Source: Bacteroidota bacterium | GTDB taxonomy: Bacteria; Bacteroidota; Rhodothermia; Rhodothermales; JANQRZ01 | DNA: 64,000 bases | Direction: 5' to 3' | NCBI GenBank assembly: GCA_038746285.1 | Contig: JBCDKT010000009.1 | Location: 24,740 to 88,739 of the forward strand | Part shown: positions 41,757-50,234 of the stretch, one piece after another | Position numbering within the stretch: position 1 is the first letter of the stretch | Layout of the letters: each line of letters begins with the position of its first letter | The notes under the pieces: model-generated | What the model was told of the DNA's origin: nothing | Seen by the model: the letters and a program-made list of their open reading frames with translations, nothing else | The model's database searches: none | Translations under genes and position numbers: made by a program

Positions 41757-42353
41757 TCAGACAGGCTGCCCAGTCTTCTTCGGATCGGCCAGCGGATAGT
41801 CGGCCTCGACGCGGCCCTGGGCCATCTCCCGGAGTCGACGTTTCAGGAGCCGCCGGCGGAGCGGGCTGATGTGGTCGAGGAAGAGGACTCCGTTGAGGTG
41901 GTCGAACTCGTGCTGCACCACGCGCGCCAGCACCCCCGAGGCCTCGGTCTCCTGCGGCTCGAACGACCGGTCGAGAAAGCGCACATGGATACGGTCGGGC
42001 CGGACGACGTTCTCGCGGATGTCAGGAATCGAGAGGCAGCCTTCCTCGAAGTCGCAGAGGTCGTCTTCGTCGCCTTCCTCGATCTCCGGGTTGATGAACG
42101 CCACGGGCCCCTGCGCCCAGGCCGGCACTTCGCCCAGCTCTTCCTCGATGTCTTCCGCCATCGCGCTGAGGTCGATGACGAACAGACGCTCGGTCCGCCC
42201 CACCTGCGGGGCCGCCAGGCCGATCCCGCTCGCCCCGTGCATCGTCTCGACCATATCGTCGAGAAGCCGCTGGAGCGCAGGGCTGTCGGCCTCGACGGGC
42301 GTCGTCTCGGTGCGGAGAACGGGGCTGCCATAGGGGTAGATGGGAAGGATCAT
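41757..42353 (-). CDS. def: peptide deformylase
   Basis: 198 residues. It removes the formyl group from nascent protein N-termini. All three motifs are present: GASGIGLAAPQVGRTERLFV (motif 1), EEGCLSIPDIRENV (motif 2, with the metal Cys) and VVQHEFDHLNGVLFLDHISP (motif 3, HExxH-type as HEFDH). The start is MILPIYPYGSPVLRTETTPV, typical for the family. It follows ruvX at a gap of 15 bases. Confidence 0.96.
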   Translation of the reverse strand: MILPIYPYGSPVLRTETTPVEADSPALQRLLDDMVETMHGASGIGLAAPQVGRTERLFVIDLSAMAEDIEEELGEVPAWAQGPVAFINPEIEEGDEDDLCDFEEGCLSIPDIRENVVRPDRIHVRFLDRSFEPQETEASGVLARVVQHEFDHLNGVLFLDHISPLRRRLLKRRLREMAQGRVEADYPLADPKKTGQPV

Positions 42354-42356
42354 GCT

Positions 42357-42394
42357 GAGCGTCGAGAGTCAGGGGTCGAGAGTCGGGACGTCGT
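42357..42394. repeat. word-repeat tract, 7-base GAGAGTC type, running into ruvX
   Basis: Steps GCGTCGA, GAGTCAG, GGGTCGA, GAGTCGG at 7 bases. It covers the ruvX-def gap and the last codons of ruvX, giving that protein its ...VPTLDP end. No complementary arm is seen. The words match those at 52485-52525. Confidence 0.65.
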
Positions 42395-42818
42395 CTGCGT
42401 GCTCGTCCAGGTACTCCTGGAGGATGATGGCGGCGGCGGCGCGGTCCACGCGTTCCCGGTCGCGGCGGGCCTTGCGGCCAGCGCCGGACGCGCGGATCGC
42501 GTCCCTGGCCCGAGCCGACGAGAACCGCTCGTCCCACGTCACGATGCCGACCCCGGGAAAGGCGTTGCGCAGCCTGTTGGCGAACGGCTGCACGCGGGCG
42601 GTTGCTTCGCCCTCTTCGCCGTCCGGCGTGAGCGGCCAGCCGACGACGATGGTCTCGATCCCCTCGCGGTCGTGGAGCGCCCGAAGCGCGGCCACGGCCT
42701 CGTCCGGCGCATGCGTCTCCAGCGGCTGGGCGAACAGCCGCAGCGGGTCCGCTACGGCGAGGCCGACGCGCTTCGTGCCGTAATCGACGCCGACGATTCG
42801 GGGTCCGGGGGAGTGCAT
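42369..42818 (-). CDS. ruvX: RuvX/YqgF Holliday-junction resolvase-like protein
   Basis: 149 residues. RNase H-fold nuclease family: IVGVDYGTKRVGLAVADPLR with the first catalytic Asp, ETIVVGWPLTPDGEEGEATA, GVGIVTWDERFSSARARDAI and the C-terminal DRAAAAIILQEYLDEHADDV. Family members process Holliday junctions or 16S rRNA ends. The extreme C-terminus is shaped by a 7-base word repeat. It is transcribed with def. Confidence 0.93.
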   Translation of the reverse strand: MHSPGPRIVGVDYGTKRVGLAVADPLRLFAQPLETHAPDEAVAALRALHDREGIETIVVGWPLTPDGEEGEATARVQPFANRLRNAFPGVGIVTWDERFSSARARDAIRASGAGRKARRDRERVDRAAAAIILQEYLDEHADDVPTLDP

Positions 42819-42889
42819 GGCAAGATGGGGATACCAGTCAGGGCCGGCAGAACCGGCCCTGAAGGTACAACGAGTGGCAGAGCGTACCG

Positions 42890-43327
42890 CTAGGCTCCGC
42901 TCAGTTCCTTTTTACGGGCCGTGCCGTTGGTCTTCTTGGCGGTGCCGTTCTTCCTGCCGTTGGTCGGCGTGTAGTCGGCGCTGCCCTCGGGGATCGAGTA
43001 GCCGAGGTCGGCCAGGGGCTGCTGGAGTTCCAGCTTGACCCGCTTGCTCGGCTTGAAGTGCGTCTTGCGGCGGCTAGGGATGAAGACCGTTTCGTTGGTC
43101 TTGGGATTCCGCGCCTTCGGCTTGGCCTTGGTCTTCTTGACCTCGAACACGCCGAAGTCGCGCAGTTCGATTCGGATTTCAGGGTCCGCGCCGAGCATGA
43201 GTTCACGTAGCGCCGTGATGACGTCCGTCACCCAGGGTTCCGACTTGTAGATCGGCTCGCCCCGCAGTTCTGCTACGCGGCGCGCTACGTCTTTCTTGGT
43301 CAGCGTAGGGACACGCTTCTGAGCCAT
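42890..43327 (-). CDS. HU/IHF-family DNA-binding protein with basic tail
   Basis: 145 residues, about 50 longer than HU. The HU core runs TLTKKDVARRVAELRGEPIY, then VTDVITALRELMLGADPEIR, IELRDFGVFEVKKTKAKPKA and RNPKTNETVFIPSRRKTHFK. The tail (GRKNGTAKKTNGTARKKELS) is a Lys/Asn-rich histone-like extension. The ATG is supported by GGAG six bases upstream. The 298-base region upstream is unusually AT-rich for this genome and probably holds its promoter; it encodes nothing else that I can support. Confidence 0.9.
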   Translation of the reverse strand: MAQKRVPTLTKKDVARRVAELRGEPIYKSEPWVTDVITALRELMLGADPEIRIELRDFGVFEVKKTKAKPKARNPKTNETVFIPSRRKTHFKPSKRVKLELQQPLADLGYSIPEGSADYTPTNGRKNGTAKKTNGTARKKELSGA

Positions 43328-43333
43328 GTTTAT

Positions 43334-43337
43334 CTCC
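43334..43337 (-). promoter_or_regulatory. Shine-Dalgarno site of the HU-like gene
   Basis: GGAG with a six-base spacer to the ATG. Shine-Dalgarno sites are rare among the genes of this window. Confidence 0.5.
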
Positions 43338-43625
43338 GTGGTGGTGAGTAGGTAGGGGTGGCGGTACACATACGAAGGTTTAACGAACGAAACGAAATAA
43401 ATATTTCGCGTTGCAACCCGAGTCCAATATACGGCCAACAGGCTATATACAGAACCTATTTCACTTAACAATGCGCCTTACCTTCAGGGCACTGCGTATC
43501 GTGGGCGTCGTAGCACGCTGCCACCGTCTGCGACGCGGGCACCAACCTCGCGTGTCTGCACATGTTCCAGGAAACGAATGCGTTCCTGCGCATGCCCCGT
43601 TATTAACACCGTTCATGCAAAACCT

Positions 43626-45908
43626 TCACGAAGGGTGATCATTTTCAAACCGATAGACCCCGTAGATCCCCTCTACGCGCCCGAGCCGCTGCATCAGGCG
43701 CTGCAGGTGCTTGAGGTCCGAGACGAGGAGCACGATCGTCCCTTCGAACACGCCGTCCTCGCTCTCGATCGTGATCGAGCGGATGTTGGTCTTGAGGTTC
43801 TTCGAGATGACCGTCGTGAGGTCGGAGACCATCCCGACGCGGTCCTCGCCCACGAGGCGGAGCGCCGAGATGAACTGCACGTCTTTCTGCCTACTCCACT
43901 CGACGGGAATGACCCGGTCGGCGTGGTCCATGAGCAGATGCGGAGCGTTCCGGCAGTTCGTGCGGTGGATGTTGATGGTCCCGGTCTTCGAGACGAAGCC
44001 GAACACGTCGTCGCCGGGGATCGGGTTGCAGCACGTGGCATACTGCGTAGCGAGGTCGGCGTGGTGCTCGCCGTCGATGACGAGGGCGGCGCGGCCTTCC
44101 TCGCGAGCGGTCTCGGTGAACTCGGTGACCTGTAGACGGAGGGGCGTGTCCTCCGTGCTCGCTGCCGCTTGCTCCTCGCTCCGGTGCCCTTCCTTGACGA
44201 AGCGGACGAAGTCGGCCGGGTCGTAGAGGCCCGACCCGATCTCGTAGAACAGCTGCTGCGTGTTGGGAAACTTGAGCTTGGACGACAGCCGGTTTAGGTC
44301 GTCCTCGTCGATCTCGAGCTTGGCCCGCTTCAGCTTGCGTTCCAGCAGGTCGCGCCCGTGCTCGGCCGTCTTGCGCCGCCTCTCTCTGATCCAGTGCCGG
44401 ATGCGGGTCCGCGCCTTGTGGGTGACCACGAACTGCATCCAGTCCGGGTTCGGCTTCTGCTTGTTAGAGGTCAGAATCTGGACTTGGTCGCCGCTCGTGA
44501 GGCGGTACGAAAGCGGCACCATGCGGCCGTTGACTTTGGCCCCGATGCAGTGGAAGCCGACCTCGGAGTGCACCTGGAAGGCGAAGTCCACGGGCGTCGC
44601 GTCGCGCGGGAGCGTCATGACGTCGCCGCGCGGCGTGAAGACGTAGATCTCCTCGTCGTAGAGGCTGAGCTGGAAGTCCTTGACGAAGTCGATGGCCCGG
44701 TCCGAGGCCGGGGTCTCCATCAGTTCGCGGACCCAGGCGTAGATCTGCTCTAGGGCCTCATCGCTGCGGACCTTCGCGGCCACGCCGTCTCCGCCGCCCT
44801 CCTCTTTGTACTTCCAGTGGGCCGCCACGCCGCGCTCGGCCACGGCGTGCATCTCCTCGGTGCGGATCTGGATCTCGACGGGCCGGCCATCGGGCCCGAT
44901 GACCGTCGTGTGGAGGCTCTGGTAGCCGTTCGACTTCGGGACGGAGATGAAGTCGCGGAAGCGCTCGGGGATGGGCTTGTAGAGGTCGGCGAGGATAGAG
45001 TAGACCCGCCAGCAGTCCTCGCGCCCCTTTTTGCCTTCGCCCTTGAGCACGACGCGGACGGCGAAGAGGTCATAGATCTCGTCGAGTTCTTTCTGCTGGA
45101 CCTGCATCTTGCGGTGGATCGACGAGATGCTCTTGGGGCGGCCGTAGATCGAGAACGCAAACCCGGCGTCTTCCAGTTCGGCCTCGACCGGCTCGATGAA
45201 CTGCTCGACGTGGGCCTCGCGCTGCTTCCGGGTCTTGTCGAGCCCGTTCGCAATCGCCCGGTAGGCGTCGGGCTGGAGATATTTCAGGCAGAGGTCTTCC
45301 AGTTCGGTCTTGACCTTGTTCAGCCCGAATCGGTGCGCGAGCGGCACGAAGAGGTCGTGGGTCTCAGTGGCAATCTTGAGCTGTCGCCGCTGGCTGAGGG
45401 AGCCGAGCGTCCGCATGTTGTGGAGGCGGTCGGCGAACTTGACGATGATGACCCGGATGTCCGAGGCCATCGAGAGCATCAGCTTGCGCACGTTCTCGGC
45501 CTGTCCGAGGTCGCGGCTGGCGAAGACATGGTCGATCTTGGTCAGGCCGTCGATGATCTGCGCCATCCCCTGCCCGAACTCGGCTTCGACCAGTTCGAGC
45601 GAGAGGTCCGTGTCCTCGACCGTGTCGTGCAGGAGCGCCGCGATGACCGAGACGTCGTCGAACGGCACGTCGCGGGCGACGATCGTGGCGACCTCCAGCG
45701 GGTGCGAGATGTAGCGCTCGCCGGAGGCGCGGCGGTCGTCGCGGTGCGCCCAGTAGGCCACGCCGAAGGCGCGGCGGACGAAGTCCTCGTCGACGGCGGG
45801 GAGGTTGCGGCGGCAGTATTCGAGGAGCACCCGGAAGCGCCGCTCGAAGGCGGGCTCGACGTGGATGTCCCGAAGCTGCGCACTGAAATAGGAGGAGGCT
45901 TGGATCAT
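43626..45908 (-). CDS. bifunctional (p)ppGpp synthetase/hydrolase RelA/SpoT
   Basis: 760 residues, the full long-RSH architecture. The N-terminal HD hydrolase domain retains RYISHPLEVATIVARDVPFD and ALLHDTVEDTDLSLE, so hydrolysis should be active. The synthetase domain has YGRPKSISSIHRKMQ and FISVPKSNGYQSLHTTVIGP. A TGS domain (IYVFTPRGDVMTLPRDATPV) and a C-terminal ACT domain (LRLVGEDRVGMVSDLTTVIS) follow. It controls the stringent response, apt beside the ribosomal cluster. ATG chosen; no word repeat adjoins. Confidence 0.95.
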   Translation of the reverse strand: MIQASSYFSAQLRDIHVEPAFERRFRVLLEYCRRNLPAVDEDFVRRAFGVAYWAHRDDRRASGERYISHPLEVATIVARDVPFDDVSVIAALLHDTVEDTDLSLELVEAEFGQGMAQIIDGLTKIDHVFASRDLGQAENVRKLMLSMASDIRVIIVKFADRLHNMRTLGSLSQRRQLKIATETHDLFVPLAHRFGLNKVKTELEDLCLKYLQPDAYRAIANGLDKTRKQREAHVEQFIEPVEAELEDAGFAFSIYGRPKSISSIHRKMQVQQKELDEIYDLFAVRVVLKGEGKKGREDCWRVYSILADLYKPIPERFRDFISVPKSNGYQSLHTTVIGPDGRPVEIQIRTEEMHAVAERGVAAHWKYKEEGGGDGVAAKVRSDEALEQIYAWVRELMETPASDRAIDFVKDFQLSLYDEEIYVFTPRGDVMTLPRDATPVDFAFQVHSEVGFHCIGAKVNGRMVPLSYRLTSGDQVQILTSNKQKPNPDWMQFVVTHKARTRIRHWIRERRRKTAEHGRDLLERKLKRAKLEIDEDDLNRLSSKLKFPNTQQLFYEIGSGLYDPADFVRFVKEGHRSEEQAAASTEDTPLRLQVTEFTETAREEGRAALVIDGEHHADLATQYATCCNPIPGDDVFGFVSKTGTINIHRTNCRNAPHLLMDHADRVIPVEWSRQKDVQFISALRLVGEDRVGMVSDLTTVISKNLKTNIRSITIESEDGVFEGTIVLLVSDLKHLQRLMQRLGRVEGIYGVYRFENDHPS

Positions 45909-45982
45909 GCCGGCGCTGGAGTGGCGACGAGGAAACGTTTACGATACGGCGATCCGTACCGCCGCGCAACAGCCTTCTACGA

Positions 45983-46015
45983 AAACGGCCTCACCTGACG
46001 CGCAGGCGAGGCCGT
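45983..46015 (-). terminator. terminator at the end of the ribosomal cluster
   Basis: Between bL17 and relA on the minus strand. The stem AACGGCCTCGCCT / AGGTGAGGCCGTT (one wobble) has a CGCG-rich loop and is followed by TTCGTAG. The stem is strong but the T-run is short. Confidence 0.75.
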
Positions 46016-46034
46016 TCGTAGAGCTGGAGAGCCA

Positions 46035-47204
46035 CTAGCCGCGCTGCCCACTGCCTTGCGGGTCGCCCTCGTCGCCGGCACCGGTGTCGGCCGGGGGCTC
46101 GCCTTCGCCCGAGGCCGCGCCTTGCGGAGCGTCGGGATGCTCGTTCTCCTCCGGGTCGGACGCGGCTTTCGGCGCGTCGTCGGAATCGGTCGAGGCATCG
46201 TCGGCGGCAGGGGCCTCTTCGACCTCGGGGGCGGCTTCAGCTTCCGTTTCAGCGGGGGCCTCTTCGGCGGCTGCCTCCGCTTCCGGTTCGGCGGAGGCCT
46301 CTTCGGAGGCTGACTCCGCTTCCGGTTCGGCGGGTGCCTCGACTTCGGCTGCCGCTTCCCGCTCCTCGGCGGGGGCGTCAGCCTCCACGGCCTCGGCAGC
46401 AGCTTCGGCCTCTTCGACCGTAGCCTGGTGCGCCGTTGCGCCTTCGGCTTTCAGGTTCTCGACGTAGCTCGCGTGGGCGTCCGTGTCGCCAGTGGCGAGG
46501 AAGCCGGCCTGCTCAGCCCACGTCTCCTCGTTGACCGTCTCATCCGACGTGCTGCTGCCCTCGGCAATCGCCGCGCGGAGCGTGCCGAGGTCGGCCTCGG
46601 CGAGCTGGGCGAAGGTTGTGATGCCCGCGTCGCCGAGCGCGGTGGCGAAGACCGGCCCGATGCCCCAGACCTTTGTCAGGTCGTCGGCCTCGGGCGTCTC
46701 GGCAGCGGGAGCCTCAGCGGCTTCGGCAGCCGGGGCGGCTGTGGCGGCCTGCGTGGCTTGCTGCTGACCCGACCCCTTGCTCCGGCTGCGACCGCTGCTG
46801 CGGCGCGTCCGGCGCGTGCGCTTCGAGCCACCGTCCGGCCGCACGTCGTTGTAATCGACCAGCTCGATGATGGCGAGCTCCGCCGCATCGCCCTGCCGGA
46901 GACCGAGCTTGACGACGCGCGTGTAGCCGCCGGGCCGGTCGCCGATGCGGCTAGCGACGTCGCCGAAGAGTTCCTTGACGGCCTCTTTGTTGCGGAGGTG
47001 CCGGAAGACCTGGCGGCGGCTGGCCGTCGAGTCGTCCTTCGCCCGGTTGATGAGCGGCTCGATGAACGAGCGCAGCGCCTTCGCCTTCGGCATCGTCGTC
47101 TCGATGCGCTTGTGCTCGATCAGGGCCGAGCCCATCGCGGCGAGCGTGGCCTTGCGGTGCGCAGCCGTGCGCCCGAGCTTCTTGATTTTCTTCTGGTGTC
47201 TCAT
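46035..47204 (-). CDS. rplQ: 50S ribosomal protein bL17 fused to a helix-hairpin-helix domain and acidic tail
   Basis: 389 residues; ordinary bL17 is about 120-180. Residues 1-115 are canonical bL17 ([40 protein letters not shown]). A basic linker with [15 protein letters not shown] follows. Residues 172-235 form a helix-hairpin-helix-type domain ([40 protein letters not shown]). The last 130 residues are an acidic Ala/Glu/Pro tail ending [12 protein letters not shown]. The fusion is one uninterrupted frame, so it is no assembly scar. It is the last gene of the alpha operon, followed by a terminator. Confidence 0.95.
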   Translation of the reverse strand: MRHQKKIKKLGRTAAHRKATLAAMGSALIEHKRIETTMPKAKALRSFIEPLINRAKDDSTASRRQVFRHLRNKEAVKELFGDVASRIGDRPGGYTRVVKLGLRQGDAAELAIIELVDYNDVRPDGGSKRTRRTRRSSGRSRSKGSGQQQATQAATAAPAAEAAEAPAAETPEADDLTKVWGIGPVFATALGDAGITTFAQLAEADLGTLRAAIAEGSSTSDETVNEETWAEQAGFLATGDTDAHASYVENLKAEGATAHQATVEEAEAAAEAVEADAPAEEREAAAEVEAPAEPEAESASEEASAEPEAEAAAEEAPAETEAEAAPEVEEAPAADDASTDSDDAPKAASDPEENEHPDAPQGAASGEGEPPADTGAGDEGDPQGSGQRG

Positions 47205-47211
47205 GAGGGTT

Positions 47212-47278
47212 GGTTTCTGGTTCCTAGTTTATGTTTCCTGGTTCCAACTAGAAACCAGAAGCTGAAAACCAGAAACTG
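47212..47278. repeat. word-repeat inverted repeat, GTTTCTG family (bL17/rpoA gap)
   Basis: The left arm steps GTTTCTG, GTTCCTA from 47213; the right arm from 47247 reads AACTAGA, AACCAGA, then slightly out of step AAACCAGA. Fills the gap between the rpoA stop and the bL17 start. Confidence 0.92.
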
Positions 47279-48271
47279 TCAAGCGGTTTCTTCGACGTAT
47301 TTGTCCACGTCCATCCCGAAGCGCAGGTTGCGGTCTTCGAGCACGGCGACGAGTTCTTGGAGGCTCTTGCGGCCGAAGTTGCGGAACTTCAGCATCTCCG
47401 ACTCCTCGCGCCCGACGAGGTCGCCGATCGTCTTGATGGAGGCGGCCTTGAGGCAGTTCTGGGCGCGGACCGAGAGGTCGAGGTCGTCGACGCTCTGGTT
47501 GAGGAGCGAGCGGACGCGCTGCACCTCGGCGTCGACCTCCTTCTCCTCTTCCGGCTGCTCGGGCTCCTGCTCGACCGAGATGAAGAGGCCGACGTGGTCG
47601 CGGAGGATCGAGGCGGCGGCGGTCAGCGCGTCCTCGGGCGTGACCGAGCCGTCGGTCTCGACTTCGAGCGTCAGCCGCTCGTAGTCGATCTTCTCCCCGA
47701 CGCGGGCCGGGTTGACGGTGTACTTGACGTTCAGGATCGGGGTGAAGATTGAGTCCACGGCGACGACGCCGATGGGATCGTCGGCGCGCTTGTTCTCGTC
47801 GGCCGGGACGTAGCCGCGCCCGCGCCCGACGCGGAACTCCATCAGCACGTCGGCCTCGTCGGAGAGCGTGGCGATGTGGTGGTCGGGGTTGAGGATCTCG
47901 AACTCGGCCGTGGCGTCGGCGAGGGTGCCGGCCGTGAGTTCGGCGGGACCGTCGAGCTGGACGGTGATTGTGCCCTCGTCCTCTTCGCCCGCGCGGAAGC
48001 GGACGCCTTTGAGGTTGAGGATGATGTCGGCCACGTCCTCGGTCACGCCGGGGACGGTCGAGAACTCGTGCTGGACGCCGTCGACCTTGAGCGCGGTGAT
48101 GGCGGTGCCTTCGAGCGAGGAGAGGAGCACGCGGCGGAACGCGTTGCCGATCGTCACGCCGTAGCCGCGCTCGAGCGGTTGGACAGTGAAGCGGCCGTAG
48201 GTCTCGTTCATCTCCTCGACCTGCACGCCGTCCGGCATCTGAAGCTGGATGTTCGTCATCGTCTGGGTCAT
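47279..48271 (-). CDS. rpoA: DNA-directed RNA polymerase subunit alpha
   Basis: 330 residues. The N-terminal dimerisation domain carries YGRFTVQPLERGYGVTIGNA and FRRVLLSSLEGTAITALKVD. The C-terminal domain, which contacts activators and UP elements, carries LDLSVRAQNCLKAASIKTIG and LLKFRNFGRKSLQELVAVLE-like text (written EMLKFRNFGRKSLQELVAVL). Standard length and position between uS4 and bL17. Confidence 0.97.
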   Translation of the reverse strand: MTQTMTNIQLQMPDGVQVEEMNETYGRFTVQPLERGYGVTIGNAFRRVLLSSLEGTAITALKVDGVQHEFSTVPGVTEDVADIILNLKGVRFRAGEEDEGTITVQLDGPAELTAGTLADATAEFEILNPDHHIATLSDEADVLMEFRVGRGRGYVPADENKRADDPIGVVAVDSIFTPILNVKYTVNPARVGEKIDYERLTLEVETDGSVTPEDALTAAASILRDHVGLFISVEQEPEQPEEEKEVDAEVQRVRSLLNQSVDDLDLSVRAQNCLKAASIKTIGDLVGREESEMLKFRNFGRKSLQELVAVLEDRNLRFGMDVDKYVEETA

Positions 48272-48339
48272 AGTGGGGTTCGTAGAGGCGGGTGGCGGGG
48301 GTGCGCGGACAGGACGCCGCAGCGGTGGACCGGAAGGGC

Positions 48340-48942
48340 CTACTTGGAGTAGAGCTCGACGATGAGCTGCTCGCGGATGTTCTCCGGGATGTCCTCGCGC
48401 TCGGGGAAGTCGAGGAACTTGCCGCGGAGGGTGGAGCGGTCCACTTCGAGGTGCGGGAAGGCGCGGCGGCTGCGCTCGGCGGCGTCGCGGACGGCGTCGA
48501 GGTTCTTGCTCTTCGGCCGGATCTCGACGATGTCGCCGGGGCGGAGCATGTGCGACGGGATCGACGAGACGCGGTCGTTGACCATGACGTGCCCGTGGTT
48601 GACGAGCTGCCGGGCCTGGCGGCGCGTCCGGGCGAAGCCGAGGCGGAAGACGACGTTGTCGAGCCGGGCCTCCAGGAATTTCAGGAGATTCTCGCCGGTG
48701 ACGCCCTTCTTGCGGGACGCCTTCTCGAAGAGGTTGCGGAATTGCCGCTCCAGCAGACCGTAGGTGTACTTCGCCTTCTGCTTCTCCTTGAGCTGGACGG
48801 CGTACTCGCTCTCCTTGCGGCGGCGGCTCTGGCCGTGCTGGCCGGGGCCGTAGGGCTTGCGTTCGAGCGACTTGGAGGGGCCAAAGATCGGCTCTTTGAA
48901 GCGGCGGGCCAGCTTTTGCTTGGGGCCTCTGTATCGGGCCAT
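48340..48942 (-). CDS. rpsD: 30S ribosomal protein uS4
   Basis: 200 residues, normal length. It is a 16S assembly initiator and can repress translation. Seen: MARYRGPKQKLARRFKEPIF, GPSKSLERKPYGPGQHGQSR and the S4 RNA-binding motif RLDNVVFRLGFARTRRQARQ with LVNHGHVMVNDR. The cysteine cluster of zinc-binding S4 forms (CxxC near residue 9) is absent. ATG at MARYRGP is the family start. Confidence 0.97.
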   Translation of the reverse strand: MARYRGPKQKLARRFKEPIFGPSKSLERKPYGPGQHGQSRRRKESEYAVQLKEKQKAKYTYGLLERQFRNLFEKASRKKGVTGENLLKFLEARLDNVVFRLGFARTRRQARQLVNHGHVMVNDRVSSIPSHMLRPGDIVEIRPKSKNLDAVRDAAERSRRAFPHLEVDRSTLRGKFLDFPEREDIPENIREQLIVELYSK

Positions 48943-49019
48943 AGTATGCTCTGGATGTCTTAGAGTGGACAAACGTGGGACGCGCCCTCTAGACGCGCCC
49001 CGTCGGACTTATACCGAAT

Positions 49020-49083
49020 GCCGAGCTGCGAATGACGAATGTCGAGTTATCTCATTCGACACTCGACATTTGTAACTCGAAAC
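49020..49083. repeat. word-repeat inverted repeat, GAATGAC family (uS4/uS11 gap)
   Basis: The left arm steps GAGCTGC, GAATGAC, GAATGTC at 7 bases; the right arm from 49053 steps CATTCGA, CACTCGA, CATTTGT at 7 bases. The loop is only a few bases, so a compact hairpin follows uS11 and precedes uS4 in the transcript. The rest of the gap, 48943-49019, shows nothing definite. Confidence 0.9.
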
Positions 49084-49086
49084 TTG

Positions 49087-49488
49087 CTAGACGCGGCGGC
49101 GCTTCGGGGGCCGACAGCCGTTGTGAGGAATGGGGGTGATGTCGCGGATCGTGAGGAGCTCGAGGCCGGCAGTCGAGAGCGCGCGGATCGCGCCTTCGCG
49201 GCCGGAGCCGGGGCCCTTCACGTAGACATCGACGCGGCGGAGGCCGAGGTCGTAGGCTTCCTTCGCGGCGGCACCGGCGGCGACGCCGGCAGCGTAGGGT
49301 GTGTTCTTGCGCGAGCCGCGGAAGCCCATCTTGCCGGAGCTAGCCCACGAGATGGTATTGCCGTAGGAGTCCGTGAGGGTGATCATGACGTTGTTGAACG
49401 TCGCCTTGATGTAGGCCGTGCCGTTGGACTCGACCTGGATCTTCTTCTTCTGCTGGCGGCGTCCGCCGCGTGACTGCTGCTTTGCCAT
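49087..49488 (-). CDS. rpsK: 30S ribosomal protein uS11
   Basis: 133 residues. Seen: [60 protein letters not shown] and the C-terminal [20 protein letters not shown]. The N-terminal ten residues are basic as usual. Part of the 30S platform. Flanked on both sides by word-repeat hairpins. Confidence 0.97.
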   Translation of the reverse strand: MAKQQSRGGRRQQKKKIQVESNGTAYIKATFNNVMITLTDSYGNTISWASSGKMGFRGSRKNTPYAAGVAAGAAAKEAYDLGLRRVDVYVKGPGSGREGAIRALSTAGLELLTIRDITPIPHNGCRPPKRRRV

Positions 49489-49580
49489 ACTGTGTGCGGT
49501 GTGAGGTTGTCTGTCCCGGCGTGCGCTCGGTGACGAAGAGACGGGGCTCTGCGAGCGGGCGCGGACCGGGGACGGGGTTG

Positions 49581-49662
49581 GGTTTCTAGTTTGCAGTTCC
49601 TAGTTTCTAGTTGTACCGATGACGGCTCGGAGAGCTTAACCAGGAACCGAGAACTAGAAACC
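49581..49662. repeat. word-repeat inverted repeat, GTTTCTA family (uS11/uS13 gap)
   Basis: The left arm from 49582 steps GTTTCTA, GTTTGCA; then GTTCCTA, GTTTCTA. The right arm from 49638 steps AACCAGG, AACCGAG, AACTAGA. Loop about 27 bases with a GGCTCGGAGAGC hairpin. It begins directly at the uS13 stop. Confidence 0.92.
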
Positions 49663-50042
49663 TATTTACGCGGTGCCTTCTTCTTGCCGGCGACGGTGCG
49701 CTTGCGGCCCTTGCGGGTGCGGGCGTTCGTCTGCGTGCGCTGGCCGCGGACCGGCAGGCCGCGCCGGTGACGGAGCCCCCGGTAGCAGCCGATGTCCATC
49801 AGGCGCTTGATGTTAAGCTGCGTCTCCGTGCGGAGCGAGCCCTCCACCGTGTAGTGGTCCTCGATCAGGCGCCGGACCGTCCGGGTCTGCTCTTCGGTCC
49901 ACTCCGCGGGGTGGATGGTCGGGTCGATCTCGGCGCGGCCGAGGATCTCGCCCGCGCGCGAGCGGCCGATCCCGTAGATGTCGGTCAGCGCCACTTCGCC
50001 GCGCTTGTTGTTCGGAACGTCGACTCCTGCGATTCGAGGCAT
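49662..50042 (-). CDS. rpsM: 30S ribosomal protein uS13
   Basis: 126 residues. Seen: [40 protein letters not shown], the [20 protein letters not shown] signature and [20 protein letters not shown] with a basic C-terminal tail that touches tRNA in the P site. Stop codon lies inside the adjoining word repeat. Confidence 0.97.
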   Translation of the reverse strand: MPRIAGVDVPNNKRGEVALTDIYGIGRSRAGEILGRAEIDPTIHPAEWTEEQTRTVRRLIEDHYTVEGSLRTETQLNIKRLMDIGCYRGLRHRRGLPVRGQRTQTNARTRKGRKRTVAGKKKAPRK

Positions 50043-50047
50043 AGTGC

Positions 50048-50114
50048 GAGTGTTGAGTGACGAGCGACGAGCGACGAATGGGTGTACTCGTCGTTCGTGA
50101 CTCGTCGTTCGTAG
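50048..50114. repeat. word-repeat inverted repeat, GACGAGC family (uS13/bL36 gap)
   Basis: The left arm steps GAGTGAC, GAGCGAC at 7 bases and ends GAATGGG; the right arm steps ACTCGTC, GTTCGTG twice. Arms pair closely with a five-base loop. It abuts the bL36 stop. Confidence 0.92.
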
Positions 50115-50231
50115 CTACCCTTGGCGTTGCTTGTGCTTGGGGTTCTTCTTGTTGATGACGTAGATGCGGCCCTTGCGGCGGACGATCTTGTCGTCGGCAG
50201 AGCGCTTCTTGACGCTGGCTCGGACTTTCAT
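50115..50231 (-). CDS. rpmJ: 50S ribosomal protein bL36, zinc-free form
   Basis: 38 residues, [20 protein letters not shown] then [18 protein letters not shown]. The canonical Cys3-His zinc ribbon (KxxCxxCKxxRRxGxxxVIC) is replaced: the first pair by RSAD and the third cysteine by Asn. It is therefore the zinc-independent form. It lies three bases after map with no infA between. Confidence 0.95.
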   Translation of the reverse strand: MKVRASVKKRSADDKIVRRKGRIYVINKKNPKHKQRQG

Positions 50232-50234
50232 GGC

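Noticed and set aside
43411..43638. 75-codon plus-strand frame in the HU upstream region
   Set aside because: No family resemblance, crosses into the relA end and has no clear start signal; the region is more plausibly regulatory.
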